NCBI GenBank assembly: GCA_024404115.1
Contig: JAKSQM010000009.1
Location: 1-58,149, forward strand
Direction of reading: 5' to 3'
DNA length: 58,149 nt
Origin: Clostridia bacterium
GTDB lineage: Bacteria > Bacillota > Clostridia > Oscillospirales > Acutalibacteraceae
Shown: positions 32,144-42,306 of the stretch, in pieces
Layout: the number at the start of each line of letters is the position of its first letter
Position numbering within the stretch: position 1 is the stretch's first letter
Made by a program: the position numbers and the translations under genes
The notes under the pieces: generated by a model
Seen by the model: only the letters and a program-made list of their open reading frames with translations
Database searches by the model: none
What the model was told of the DNA's origin: nothing

Positions 32144-34513
32144 ATGGAAAAATATGCAAGATTTAATTATCAGCCCTGCCTGCCTTTAGGTAAAGACGGC
32201 AGACGAGTTACAGCTTCAAAAGAGCATATGGCTCTTGCCCGTGAAGCCGCTGGGGAGGGCATGGTACTTCTTAAAAACATAAATAACGCTCTGCCCCTTG
32301 CAAAAGGCGAAAAAATTGCCCTTTTCGGCAAAGCCACTATTGAATACATCAAAGGCGGCGGCGGAAGCGGTGATGTTCATTGCCCCTATGTCCGCAATAT
32401 TTTTGATGGTTTCCTTGAAAAGGAGCAGGAGGGCAAGGTTGAAATTTATCGCCCACTTGTTGATTTTTACAAGGAATATGTTAAAGAGGGTCAGAAAAAT
32501 GTTCTCACTCAAAAGCAGATTGACGACATCTGGAGCGTTGTAAACGCAATGGATTTCTGTCAGAAGCGTGATGACATGACCTATGACACATTTGCCGCAA
32601 TGCACGTTCCCGAAGCAGAGGTTTCTTACGATATGATTAAATCCGCTTCTGAGTTTGCAGACACAGCCATTATTACCCTCAGCCGTTTCTCTGCTGAGGG
32701 TGTTGACAGACGCACACACGGCGGCGATTATTATATCTCTGACCTTGAAAAAGGCATTATCGATAACGCAACAAAACTTTTCAAAAAGGTTGTTGTTGTG
32801 CTCAATTCAGGTGCAGTGCTCGATTGTGAGCCTATTGCCGAAAATGACGGCGTTCAGGCTATCCTCTTTGGCTGGCAGGGCGGTATGGAGGGCGGTATGG
32901 CTATTGCCGACATCCTTTGCGGTGATGTGAACCCCTCTGGCAAAATGGCAGATACTATCACAAAAAGCTACGATTTTTACCCCGGCAAGGATGATTTTAA
33001 TAAATGCTTCGAGTATGTTGACTACAGCGAAGATATTTATGTTGGCTACCGCTATTTTGAAACCCTCAAAAAAGACGCTGTCCGCTATCCTTTCGGCTTC
33101 GGTCTTTCATATACAAAATTTGAGCTTAGCGGTGCTGTTTGCGGTGAAGCAGACGGCAAAATCACCGTTGCAGTTAATGTTAAAAATATCGGTGATGTTG
33201 CAGGTAAAGAGGTTGTTGAGCTTTATTACAGCGCACCCGACGGCAAATTAGGCAAGCCAGCAATTGAGCTTGGTGCGTTTAAAAAGACAAAGCTCCTCGC
33301 TCCCAACGAAACAGAGCTTGTAGCTCTCAGCTTCAATGTAAACGATATGGCAAGCTTCGACGATTTAGGCAAAATTCAGAAGTCAGCCTATGTGCTTGAA
33401 AAGGGCGCATATAAATTCTACCTCGGCACTTCTGTAAGAGATAATAAAAAGCTCCCATTTGAATTAGAAATAAAAGAGGACACAGTTACCGAACAGCTCA
33501 CACAGTATTGCCGTCCATTTAATCTCGCAAAACGACTTACTTCATCAGGCGAATATGAGGCTCTTCCCACAGGTGAGAGCAGTTATTACTATGGCGAAAA
33601 CACCCTTGCAGATGTTACCGCACCAAAAGAAGAGGTTAAATTCACAGAGGTTGGCGAAACAATCACAATGGACGAGTTTGTTCGTCAGTTCACAGATGAT
33701 GAGCTTATGAATTTTGTAGGCGGTCAGCCACCAACGGGCGTTGCAAACACAGGTTGCTTTGGCGGACTTAAACGCCTTGGTGTTCCTGCTGTTCCCACTG
33801 CGGACGGCCCCGCTGGCTTGCGTCTGAATGTTGAAACAGGCATCCCCACCACAGGTTGGCCCTGCTCAACTCTCCTTGCCTGCAGCTGGAATCCCGACAT
33901 CGCATATAAGGTTGGCGCAGCCGCTGCGGCAGAAATCAGAGAAAACAATATCGGCATCTGGCTTGCACCTGCACTTAATATCCACAGAGATCCACTTTGC
34001 GGCAGAAACTTCGAGTACCTTTCAGAAGACCCCATTATTGCAGGCAAAATCACCGCCGCAGAAATCAGAGGTATTCAGTCACAGAAGGTTGCCGTTTCAA
34101 TGAAGCATTTCGCCTGTAACAATAAAGAGGCAAACCGCTTCGCCTGCGACTCAAGACTTTCTGAAAGAGCATTGAGAGAGATTTACCTCAAAGGCTTTGA
34201 AATCTGCGTTAAAGAGGCAAATCCGTGGACAGTTATGTCCTCATACAATCTTATTAACGGTCAGCACACTTCTGAAAGCTGGGAGCTTCTCACAGGTATT
34301 CTTCGCAACGAATGGGGCTTCAAAGGCATGGTAACAACCGATTGGGGCGTAAAAAATGACCCTGTTAAAGAGGTTAAGGCTGGCAACGATATGAAAATGC
34401 ACATTGGCTACCCCGAGGATTTGAAAAAGGGCATTGAGGATGGCAGAATCAACCGTGCCGACCTTGAAGCCTGCGTTAAGAGAATCCTTTCATCTTTCAT
34501 GAACCTTGCATAA
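32144..34513 (+). CDS. Glycoside hydrolase family 3 enzyme, domain-permuted (beta-glucosidase type)
   Basis: A 789-residue protein with reversed domain order. The GH3 C-terminal-type domain comes first (AREAAGEGMVLLKN near residue 30), then a fibronectin-like domain. The catalytic TIM barrel forms the last third, with PTADGPAGLR, LAPALNIHRDPLCGRNFEY, SMKHFACNN and the nucleophile D733 in VTTDWG. The same order is known in Ruminococcus and Butyrivibrio beta-glucosidases. It probably cleaves terminal beta-glucosides or related beta-linkages. No signal peptide is present, so it should act in the cytoplasm. CGGAGG precedes the ATG. It is first of four closely spaced genes. Confidence 0.92.
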   Translation: MEKYARFNYQPCLPLGKDGRRVTASKEHMALAREAAGEGMVLLKNINNALPLAKGEKIALFGKATIEYIKGGGGSGDVHCPYVRNIFDGFLEKEQEGKVEIYRPLVDFYKEYVKEGQKNVLTQKQIDDIWSVVNAMDFCQKRDDMTYDTFAAMHVPEAEVSYDMIKSASEFADTAIITLSRFSAEGVDRRTHGGDYYISDLEKGIIDNATKLFKKVVVVLNSGAVLDCEPIAENDGVQAILFGWQGGMEGGMAIADILCGDVNPSGKMADTITKSYDFYPGKDDFNKCFEYVDYSEDIYVGYRYFETLKKDAVRYPFGFGLSYTKFELSGAVCGEADGKITVAVNVKNIGDVAGKEVVELYYSAPDGKLGKPAIELGAFKKTKLLAPNETELVALSFNVNDMASFDDLGKIQKSAYVLEKGAYKFYLGTSVRDNKKLPFELEIKEDTVTEQLTQYCRPFNLAKRLTSSGEYEALPTGESSYYYGENTLADVTAPKEEVKFTEVGETITMDEFVRQFTDDELMNFVGGQPPTGVANTGCFGGLKRLGVPAVPTADGPAGLRLNVETGIPTTGWPCSTLLACSWNPDIAYKVGAAAAAEIRENNIGIWLAPALNIHRDPLCGRNFEYLSEDPIIAGKITAAEIRGIQSQKVAVSMKHFACNNKEANRFACDSRLSERALREIYLKGFEICVKEANPWTVMSSYNLINGQHTSESWELLTGILRNEWGFKGMVTTDWGVKNDPVKEVKAGNDMKMHIGYPEDLKKGIEDGRINRADLEACVKRILSSFMNLA

Positions 34514-34523
34514 GGAGGACAAT

Positions 34524-37496
34524 ATGGCAGACAGATATTATAGAATGCTTTCAAGCCTGCATATTGGCTGTGAAGCACCGAGGGCATATTTTGTTCCCTT
34601 TGCGGACGAAAAAAGTGCCTCAACAGACAGAGAAAATTCATCTCTTTTAACTCTCCTTAACGGTCAGTGGGATTTCAGCTTTTTTGAAAATGTTGAAGAG
34701 CTTGAAATCGAGGACGAAAACTTCACCTCAACAGTTATCTGTAAAGATAAAATTGATGTGCCGTCATGCTGGCAGTTGTATCTTAATAGAGGCTACGATG
34801 TTCCAAACTACATCAATCAGGATTATCCCTATCCCGTTGACCCGCCCAATCTTCCCGATGTAATTCCCTGCGGATTTTACAGAAAAAAGATTGATTTCAA
34901 TAAAAAGAATGGCAAGAAATATTTCATCAATTTTGAGGGTGTCGCTCCCTGCTTCTATTTGTGGGTGAACGGTCAGTTTGTTGGCTACAGTCAGGTCAGC
35001 CACTGCACCAGCGAAATGGATATAACATCCGCACTTAAAGATGGCGAAAATACCTTTGAAATTCTCGTTGTGAAATTCTGCCACGGCTCATATATGGAGG
35101 ATCAGGATTTCTTCCGCCTTTCGGGCATTTTCAGAGATGTCTATATCCTTGAGCGAAGCGAAAATTATATCAAAGATATTTTTGTTGACTACAATGTTTC
35201 AGATGATTTCACCTCTGCCGCTCTTTCAGTTAAAAACGAAATTGTCGGCGCAGGTGAGTTGCAGTATAAGCTCTTTGCCCCCTGCGGATGCCTTGTTGAA
35301 GAGGGCAGTGCAGAGAAAGATTTTACTATCACTGTTAATAATCCAGTTTTGTGGAATAGCGAAAATCCACAGCTTTATACGCTTCTTGTTTCATTTGGCG
35401 GTGAATATATTTCCTTGCCGCTTGCAGTGAAAAGAATCGAAATAAAAAATAAAACGCTCCTTTTAAACGGTCAAAAAATCAAGCTCCGTGGCATTAACCG
35501 CCACGACAGCCACCCCGAAACAGGCTATGTTATCCCTGTGGAGCATATGAAAAATGACCTGCTTCTTTTAAAGCGGGCAAATGTAAACACTATCAGAACA
35601 TCACATTACCCCAATGACCCACGCTTCCTTACAATGTGCGACGAGCTTGGCTTTATGATTATTGACGAAGCCGACCTTGAATGCCACGGTATGGGTTATA
35701 ACTATGGCGATTGGTACTGGGATTACTGGGCATTCCTCTGCGATAACGAGGATTGGAAGGATGCCTGTGTGGATAGAGCCGCCCGCCTTTTTGAGCGTGA
35801 TAAAAACCACGGCTGTGTTATCATGTGGTCTTTAGGCAATGAATCTGGCTGTGGCAGAAACCACCGCCATATGGCAAACTACATAAGAAATCGCCTGCCA
35901 AAGGCTATTATTCACTATGAAAACGCTCATCTTGAATATCAGGCTCGCCTTAACAAGGATTTCACCGATATTTCAGATGTTGAAAGCCGTATGTACGCTT
36001 CCCTTGATTATCTTGAAAAATACCTCAATGACCCCGAAAACGAGAAGCCTTTCTTCTATTGCGAATATGTTGCCGCATGGAGCACAGGCGATATTCCAAA
36101 TCACTGGGATAAGTTTGAGGATTACGATAATTATTGCGGCGGCTGTGTGTGGGAGCTTACCGACCACGCAGTGAATATCGGCACAAAAGAAAATCCCAAA
36201 TATCGCTACGGCGGCGACTTTGGCGATTACCCCAACGATAAGGTTTATTGCGTTGACGGACTTGTTTATCCCGACAGAACACCCCGCCCAGGCTACCACG
36301 ATATGAAAATCACATATCAGCCGTTCAGTGTAAAATACGAAAACGGCAAAATCACCGTTAAAAATAAGCGTTATTTCACTTCTCTTTCAGATTTCTACAT
36401 TGATTGGGCAGTTGAAATAAACGGCAAAAAGACCACGGGTGGTATAATCACCGATACTGACATTGCCCCCCGTGCAGAGAAAGAATACACCATTTTTACT
36501 TCTCTTGAAGCAAAAGACCTTACCACTCTCATCCTTTCGTTTAAGCAAAAAGAAAACACCCTTTGGGCAGAGAAAGATTACGAAGCAGGTCATGTTCAGT
36601 TCATTCTTTCAGACAGTGCCGTTTCTGTTGAAAGCGGTGAAAAATCCTCACTTTCACTTGATGAAACACGCACCAAAATCAACATCACCTGTGGCAAAAC
36701 CAAATATGTTTTTGATAAAATCACAGGCAGAGTTGTATCAATCAATAATGGCACAGAACTTCTCAGTGAACCAATAACATTTAATATCGACAGAGCATAT
36801 CACCCCTCCAACGGATGCCAGTCTGATTGGAAAAGGGCAAGATATGAGCACGCATATCAGAAAACATACAGCACCGAGCTTGTTGAATTTTCAGAAGCAA
36901 AGGCAATTATTCACACAAAAATCTCTTTTGCCGCCGCCGCAATGCCACCTGCTTTGTGGGCAGATGTAATTTATACATTCACCTCAGACGGCAAAATGAA
37001 TGTTTCTGTTAAGGCAAATGTAACAGAGCGTGCCCCTGCACTTCCTCGCTTCGGTCTTAATATCGTAATGCCGAAATCCTTTGAAAATATGAAATATTTA
37101 GGCTACGGACCTGTTGAAACCTACAGCGACCGCTTCAGAAGTCAGATGATTTCAGAATACGAAACAACCGTAACCGATAATTTTGAGCATTATGTTGTGC
37201 CTACAGAATGTTCCGCCCACTATAAAACAAAAACCGCATCTGTTACAGATTCACAGGGCAGAGGCTTCCTCTTTGCAGATACTTCCAAAGACGGCTTCCT
37301 CTTTAACGCAAAGCATTATGACGATAAACAGCTTCTTGAAACCGCTCACGATGACGAGCTGAAAGAGCAGGATAAAACAATCGTTTCACTTGATTACAAA
37401 ATGCACGCAGATTGCCCATATTATGAAGAAACAGAGCCGTGGCGACTTTTTAATGAGAAAGAGTTCAGCTTCTCATTTGATATAATTCCTCAGTAA
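34524..37496 (+). CDS. lacZ: Glycoside hydrolase family 2 beta-galactosidase
   Basis: A 990-residue LacZ-type enzyme hydrolysing terminal beta-galactosides. The N-terminal jelly-roll domain, immunoglobulin-like domain and TIM barrel are in the usual order. GINRHDSHPETG, the acid/base E440 in WSLGNESGCG and the nucleophile E514 in FFYCEYVAA are all visible. The C-terminal half carries a beta-galactosidase small-chain-like domain. AAGGAGG lies 5 nt before the ATG at 34524. An ATG at 34506 overlaps the GH3 stop and has no such signal. It lies 10 bp after GH3 and 11 bp before the metallophosphoesterase. No export signal is present. Confidence 0.93.
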   Translation: MADRYYRMLSSLHIGCEAPRAYFVPFADEKSASTDRENSSLLTLLNGQWDFSFFENVEELEIEDENFTSTVICKDKIDVPSCWQLYLNRGYDVPNYINQDYPYPVDPPNLPDVIPCGFYRKKIDFNKKNGKKYFINFEGVAPCFYLWVNGQFVGYSQVSHCTSEMDITSALKDGENTFEILVVKFCHGSYMEDQDFFRLSGIFRDVYILERSENYIKDIFVDYNVSDDFTSAALSVKNEIVGAGELQYKLFAPCGCLVEEGSAEKDFTITVNNPVLWNSENPQLYTLLVSFGGEYISLPLAVKRIEIKNKTLLLNGQKIKLRGINRHDSHPETGYVIPVEHMKNDLLLLKRANVNTIRTSHYPNDPRFLTMCDELGFMIIDEADLECHGMGYNYGDWYWDYWAFLCDNEDWKDACVDRAARLFERDKNHGCVIMWSLGNESGCGRNHRHMANYIRNRLPKAIIHYENAHLEYQARLNKDFTDISDVESRMYASLDYLEKYLNDPENEKPFFYCEYVAAWSTGDIPNHWDKFEDYDNYCGGCVWELTDHAVNIGTKENPKYRYGGDFGDYPNDKVYCVDGLVYPDRTPRPGYHDMKITYQPFSVKYENGKITVKNKRYFTSLSDFYIDWAVEINGKKTTGGIITDTDIAPRAEKEYTIFTSLEAKDLTTLILSFKQKENTLWAEKDYEAGHVQFILSDSAVSVESGEKSSLSLDETRTKINITCGKTKYVFDKITGRVVSINNGTELLSEPITFNIDRAYHPSNGCQSDWKRARYEHAYQKTYSTELVEFSEAKAIIHTKISFAAAAMPPALWADVIYTFTSDGKMNVSVKANVTERAPALPRFGLNIVMPKSFENMKYLGYGPVETYSDRFRSQMISEYETTVTDNFEHYVVPTECSAHYKTKTASVTDSQGRGFLFADTSKDGFLFNAKHYDDKQLLETAHDDELKEQDKTIVSLDYKMHADCPYYEETEPWRLFNEKEFSFSFDIIPQ

Positions 37497-37507
37497 AGGT
37501 GAAAATT

Positions 37508-38662
37508 ATGCAGAAAGAAATGAAAATACAGTTCCCCGAAAGCGGAAAAATCACAATTATGCAGGTCAGCGACCCGCAGGATTTACACAATGTCCGCCAT
37601 GTAATGTGCCGTATGCTCAATAAGGCATACGACACGGTGAAGCCCGATATGGTTGTTTTCACAGGCGATAACATCCTCGGCAACCATCTTGATGACCCCA
37701 TGCTTGGCTTTATGCAAAACACCGATATGCGTGTTACCGCCAAAAGAATGGATAAGGCATTGAGCCACATCCTTGACCCCCTTGATAAAAGAAAAATCCC
37801 ATATTGTATGCACTATGGCAACCATGACGATATGAACGGCTTTACAAAGCAGGAGCAGGCAGAGTATTATCTCAAGCACCCATATTTCTTCGGTCTTAAT
37901 TCAGAGGATAACGGACTTGATTGCGATACATACAATGTGCCGATTTATGACAGCAAGGGCGAAAAAATCGCATTCAACCTTTGGATGATTGACTCCGCAG
38001 GCTCAGATAAATTTGGAAAGTCTGCCTATTCAGGCGTTTCAAAAGAAACAATTCAGTGGTATAAAGCAAAAAGCAACGAGCTTAAAGAGCAGAATGGCGG
38101 CGAGGCAGTAAAATCGCTTATGTTCCAGCATATTCCTGTTAAAGAATGTGAATCGCTCTTTATTCCCTGCGATAAAAATGACCCCGATGCAGTTGAGCAT
38201 CACGGCGAATATTATAAGCTTGACCCCGAAAAAGCAACAGGCTACGCAAAAGAATTTTCATGCACCTGCGAAATGGAAACAGGCGAGCTTGAAGCAGTGA
38301 AAGAGCAGGGCGATGTGCTTGCAATGGTTTTCGGTCATGACCACCAAAACTGCTTTGACACTGTTGTTGACGGTGTAAGGCTCATTCAGTCCCCCGGTGC
38401 ATCATTCAGATGTGAGGGATTCAAAACATCAAGAGCCATTCGTGTTTTTGAAATTGACGAAAAAGACCCTGAAAACTTCAACACCTATGTTCTCAATCTT
38501 TACGATATTTTAGGCGATAACCCCCTCACAGACGCTATGTATGTTATGAGCGCAGACGAAACAGAAAAAATCCGCAACTCTATCTGGATTGGCTCTACTG
38601 TCCTTGGTGCAGCCGCCGTTGGCTTCGGCATCAAAAGCCTTGTTAAAAAACTTAAAAAGTAA
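37508..38662 (+). CDS. Metallophosphoesterase with C-terminal membrane anchor
   Basis: A 384-residue calcineurin-like phosphoesterase. Metal-binding motifs in order are SDPQD (D22, replacing the common SDxH), FTGDN, YGNHDD, QHIP and GHDHQN. A hydrophobic helix near residues 355-372 followed by LVKKLKK suggests tail anchoring in the membrane with the enzyme in the cytoplasm. The substrate is unknown. Its place inside a run of glycosidases suggests dephosphorylation of a phosphorylated sugar or glycan. AAAGGTG precedes the ATG at 37508. It overlaps neither neighbour but the gaps are 11 and 15 bp. Confidence 0.82.
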   Translation: MQKEMKIQFPESGKITIMQVSDPQDLHNVRHVMCRMLNKAYDTVKPDMVVFTGDNILGNHLDDPMLGFMQNTDMRVTAKRMDKALSHILDPLDKRKIPYCMHYGNHDDMNGFTKQEQAEYYLKHPYFFGLNSEDNGLDCDTYNVPIYDSKGEKIAFNLWMIDSAGSDKFGKSAYSGVSKETIQWYKAKSNELKEQNGGEAVKSLMFQHIPVKECESLFIPCDKNDPDAVEHHGEYYKLDPEKATGYAKEFSCTCEMETGELEAVKEQGDVLAMVFGHDHQNCFDTVVDGVRLIQSPGASFRCEGFKTSRAIRVFEIDEKDPENFNTYVLNLYDILGDNPLTDAMYVMSADETEKIRNSIWIGSTVLGAAAVGFGIKSLVKKLKK

Positions 38663-38677
38663 TGAAAGGATAATATT

Positions 38678-40849
38678 ATGAGCATTTTTTATGATGAAAA
38701 AAATCGCCTTTTCAGGCTTGACACCAGCAAAACTTCATATGTTATCGGAATTTATCAGGAAAATTACCTTCTGAATTTCTACTACGGCAAAAAAATCTCT
38801 GATATGCACTTCGAGAATTTCTGCAAGCGTAACCCCTCTGCATCATTCTCACTTGCAAACCCTGTTATTGGCGAGAACGGCTTCACTCCCGACACCGCTC
38901 CCATAGAGTACGGCTGTAACGGTGCGGCGGATTTCAGAATCAGCGCACTTGCTGTCAGAAATTATAACGGCGATAATGTTACCGATATAAGATACCTTTC
39001 ACATAGAATTTTTAAGGGCAAAAAGTCAATTCCGCAGATGCCCACAACATACGCAAATTCAGATGATGAAGCTGAAACCCTCGAAATTGACGCAATCGAC
39101 AGCGTAACAGGCGCACTTGTAACTTTGAGCTACACCGTTTTTGAAAATCACCCTGTTATGACAAAGAGCGTTAAAATCAAAAATACATCAGATAAAACAA
39201 TGTTTGTTGAGCGAGCATTCAGCGGATGCTACGATTTCAACTCAATGGATTTTGATATGCTCACCCTTTGGGGCAGACATGATAAAGAGCGTAATCTCTG
39301 CCGCCGCCCCCTTGCTCACGGAGTGCAGGGCATTGAAAGCAAGCGTGGCGTTTCGGGTCATTCACAAAACCCATTTGTTGCTTTTGCAAAGGCAGGTGCA
39401 ACAGAGGATTATGGTGAGGTTTATGCCTTTAACCTTGTTTATTCGGGCAACTTCTCCGCTCTTGCAGAGTGCGACCATAACTGCTCCACAAGATTTATTA
39501 TGGGTATCAATCCAAGTGATTTTGAGTGGACTCTTGCACCTAACGAAGAGTTTTACACCCCCGAGGTTGTGTCTGTTTATACTCCCGACGGTATCGGCGA
39601 AATGAGCCGAATTTTCCACCGCTTCTATAACAACAACCTTGTGCGTGGCAAATATAAAACAGAAAAACGCCCGCTTCTTATTAACAGCTGGGAAGCCGCA
39701 TATTTTGATTTTGATAAAGAAAAGCTTGTTGCATTTGCTCACGAAGCAAAGAAGCTCGGTGTTGAAATGCTTGTTATGGATGACGGCTGGTTCGGCAAGA
39801 GAAATGACGACACCAACAGCCTTGGCGACTGGTTCGTTAATGAAGAGAAACTTATTGGCGGACTTAAACCTCTCATTGACGGTGTAAATGCCGAGGGTCT
39901 TAAATTCGGCATATGGTATGAACCCGAAATGATTTCACCCGATTCAGAGCTTTTCAGAGCGCACCCCGACTGGCATGTTCATGTTGATAACCGCACACCC
40001 ATGCTTGGCAGACATCAGTATGTTCTCGATGTTTCAAGAGAGGATGTGAGAGAAAATATCTGGAATCAGATGTATAAAGTGCTCAGCGAAAACAAAATCG
40101 ACTATGTTAAGTGGGATTTCAACCGCAATATTTCAGATGCAGGCTCTGCACTGCTTCCACCCGAGCGTAAAAAAGAGTTTTTCCACCGTTTCATTCTTGG
40201 CACATATGACCTTATGAATCGCCTTGTTACCACATTCCCCGACATTCTCTTTGAGGGATGTTCAGGCGGCGGCGGACGCTTTGACCCTGCAATGCTCAGC
40301 TTCTCACCGCAGATTTGGACAAGTGATAACACCGACCCAATTCAGCGTCTTTATATCCAGTTCGGCACATCAATGTGCTACCCAGCATCAACACAGGGCG
40401 CACACGTTTCCGCCTGCGAAAGAACAGGCTACGAAACAAAGGGCAATGTTGCAATGTGGGGCACATTCGGCTACGAGCTTGACCCAATAAAGCTCAAAGA
40501 AGAGGATAAAGAAATCATCAAACAGCAGATAGCCGATTATCATAAATATTACTGGCTTATAAGAAAGGGCGACCTTTACAGAATTATAAGTCCCTTTGAT
40601 GACAGCTATTATGCCGCATGGCAGATTGTTGCCGAGGATAAGCAGAGCTTCCTCTTTACATTCGTTTGTATGCGCCGCTGCTCGCACAGAACCTGCTTTA
40701 TTAAGTTTAAGGGTCTTGACCCCAATAAAATGTATAAATGCAGTCTTGATGGCGAGAGCTATTCAGGTGAGTTCCTTATGAATGTAGGTATGAACTTCAC
40801 CGAAATGGCAAATAGAGACGGCAAAAGCTTCACAGTTTATTTTGAATAA
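38678..40849 (+). CDS. Glycoside hydrolase family 36 alpha-galactosidase
   Basis: A 723-residue enzyme that removes alpha-1,6-galactose from raffinose-type oligosaccharides and galactomannan fragments. It has an N-terminal beta-supersandwich and a central TIM barrel with MDDGWFGKR, the nucleophile D480 in VKWDFNRNI, CSGGGGRFD, and the acid/base D550 in SDNTDPIQR. A C-terminal beta domain follows. Length and motifs match AgaA/RafA-type clostridial enzymes. There is no signal peptide. GAAAGGAT precedes the ATG. It is the last gene of the operon and a terminator follows within 6 bp. Confidence 0.94.
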   Translation: MSIFYDEKNRLFRLDTSKTSYVIGIYQENYLLNFYYGKKISDMHFENFCKRNPSASFSLANPVIGENGFTPDTAPIEYGCNGAADFRISALAVRNYNGDNVTDIRYLSHRIFKGKKSIPQMPTTYANSDDEAETLEIDAIDSVTGALVTLSYTVFENHPVMTKSVKIKNTSDKTMFVERAFSGCYDFNSMDFDMLTLWGRHDKERNLCRRPLAHGVQGIESKRGVSGHSQNPFVAFAKAGATEDYGEVYAFNLVYSGNFSALAECDHNCSTRFIMGINPSDFEWTLAPNEEFYTPEVVSVYTPDGIGEMSRIFHRFYNNNLVRGKYKTEKRPLLINSWEAAYFDFDKEKLVAFAHEAKKLGVEMLVMDDGWFGKRNDDTNSLGDWFVNEEKLIGGLKPLIDGVNAEGLKFGIWYEPEMISPDSELFRAHPDWHVHVDNRTPMLGRHQYVLDVSREDVRENIWNQMYKVLSENKIDYVKWDFNRNISDAGSALLPPERKKEFFHRFILGTYDLMNRLVTTFPDILFEGCSGGGGRFDPAMLSFSPQIWTSDNTDPIQRLYIQFGTSMCYPASTQGAHVSACERTGYETKGNVAMWGTFGYELDPIKLKEEDKEIIKQQIADYHKYYWLIRKGDLYRIISPFDDSYYAAWQIVAEDKQSFLFTFVCMRRCSHRTCFIKFKGLDPNKMYKCSLDGESYSGEFLMNVGMNFTEMANRDGKSFTVYFE

Positions 40850-40854
40850 TATAA

Positions 40855-40889
40855 AAAAGGATTTCAGCTCACCCTGAAATCCTTTTCTT
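40855..40889 (+). terminator. Terminator of the glycosidase operon
   Basis: AAAAGGATTTCAG pairs with CTGAAATCCTTTT around a short loop, followed by CTTTGT. Confidence 0.88.
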
Positions 40890-40946
40890 TGTATAAAATC
40901 AACTTGTTTAAATTTTGCACAGATTTGCTTGATTTGTATCATAAAT

Positions 40947-41291
40947 ATCGTAGGTGAGTAGCTTGCTGCTCCCGTTAATCAGGCGCCCCATCGGGGAGCT
41001 GTCAGCGAAGCTGACTGAGGGGGTAGAACTTGAAGTAATAAGTTGTAGTGAATAGTGAAGAGATTTCACCATACATCGTAGGGGCGAACTGTGTTCGCCA
41101 GTTTTTTATTACAACAATTTAATGCTCAATTTCAAATTTGCTCTTCCCGAATTTGCAGTATGCTTCGATTTACGTCTGTAGAGGATGGCGTCCTCGACAT
41201 CCCGTTCTGAATACCAGCACAAATATAAATTTGAACGAAAAGTACAGGTATTGTCATTGCGAACCTCCGCAGGAGGTGTGGCAATCCACGC
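40947..41291. repeat. Mosaic of dispersed intergenic repeats (site 4)
   Basis: Units in order: CGTAGGTGAGTAGCTTGCTG (40947-40980), GGGGAGCTGTCAGCGAAGCT (40982-41026), GAAGTAATAAGTTGTAGTG (41031-41063), CGTAGGGGCGAACTG hairpin (41074-41120), GATGGCGTCCTCGACATCCC (41176-41240), and a TCATTGCGAAC...GGCAATCCAC variant (41250-41291). The order matches site 3 closely. No gene is seen. Confidence 0.85.
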
Positions 41292-41314
41292 TAAAATAAC
41301 GGCAACAACCCATC

Positions 41315-42181
41315 TCAATACCCCTTATTACTCTTATAAACCCTCACATAATCAATGAGAAATTCCTTTGGATAAACGCCGTTGTCCATCCCCGAAAAGT
41401 CGCAGTTGGTGTAAATCCCCAAAAACATACACATTCTGTAGTCGGGTGAATCCTTCGTTTCGGCAATTTTATGCCCGTCAATATAAAATTTTATCCCTTT
41501 CGGTGTCCAATCCATGCCATAAATATGAAAAGCCTCGCTGTAGTTTCCGTGCATTTCAATATCCTTGCGGAAGCTCTTGATTTTGCTGTCTGTCCACGGG
41601 TGAACCTTTGGCGAAAAAGTGTTGATGCTCTCAAAAAGATTTTCAAGAATGTCAATTTCACCTGTCTGAACAGAGCCGCTGCCGTCGGGTAGCGCATCGT
41701 CCTGCGTGCCGATAAGCCACCACGCAATGTGTCCGCCTTCTTTGATGTCGGGGAGCTTTGCACGCATTTCAAAATAGCCGTATTTCGTGGCGAATCCCTC
41801 AAAAGGCTCAACCTCAGTTCTGTTGAATTCGCCTGCACCTGGGTGAAGCAGGTTCTTTTCAAATGTCTGAATACAGCTTGCACGCATAATGGTGTGCCAC
41901 CCGTATTGCGGACTGCTTTCGTCAATATAAAGGTTCAGAATTCCGTCATCAATTTTGTATTTTGCCACGCAGCCCTCGGGAGTGTCTGTAGCGTGAGGGA
42001 AATATTGGGGCAGCCACTTTTCGCTGTCAAGCTCATTGCCGTCAAATTCCTCGTCAAAAACTATGGTGTACCCCTTTTTCTCAATGGGGTTGGCATCCTT
42101 TTCAATGTAGCCGAAACGGCAGGGGAGAAGCACCGTCAGCACAACAAGCATAAAAGAAATAAATTTATCATAAAAACTCAA
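41315..42181 (-). CDS. Glycoside hydrolase family 16 enzyme, secreted
   Basis: A 288-residue beta-glucanase-fold enzyme for beta-1,3/1,4-linked glucans or galactans. The N-terminal hydrophobic stretch (about 6-22) is a signal peptide or membrane anchor. The catalytic ExDxxE motif reads GEIDILENL, and the fold-typical segments FDEEFDGNELDSEKW, YGYFEMRAKLP and HIYGMDWTPKGIKFYIDG are present. The start is TTG at 42181, with GGAGGG 6 nt upstream. The next ATG is ten codons inside the signal peptide. Facing the glycosidase operon, it could release oligosaccharides outside for import and cleavage. It is transcribed alone. Confidence 0.9.
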   Translation of the reverse strand: MSFYDKFISFMLVVLTVLLPCRFGYIEKDANPIEKKGYTIVFDEEFDGNELDSEKWLPQYFPHATDTPEGCVAKYKIDDGILNLYIDESSPQYGWHTIMRASCIQTFEKNLLHPGAGEFNRTEVEPFEGFATKYGYFEMRAKLPDIKEGGHIAWWLIGTQDDALPDGSGSVQTGEIDILENLFESINTFSPKVHPWTDSKIKSFRKDIEMHGNYSEAFHIYGMDWTPKGIKFYIDGHKIAETKDSPDYRMCMFLGIYTNCDFSGMDNGVYPKEFLIDYVRVYKSNKGY

Positions 42182-42210
42182 AATAATCCCTCCATATATT
42201 CGTTAGCCTA

Positions 42211-42238
42211 ATTGTATCACACCAGAGAAAAAATTCAA
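42211..42238 (-). promoter_or_regulatory. Promoter of the GH16 gene
   Basis: On the minus strand, TTGAAT (42233-42238) and TACAAT (42211-42216) are 16 bp apart with an extended -10 (TGATACAAT). Confidence 0.65.
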
Positions 42239-42306
42239 AGTGAAAAAATGTCAAGCCGTGGCAGTCCATTCTTAAATTATGTACAAATTCACTTGATTTG
42301 TATCGT

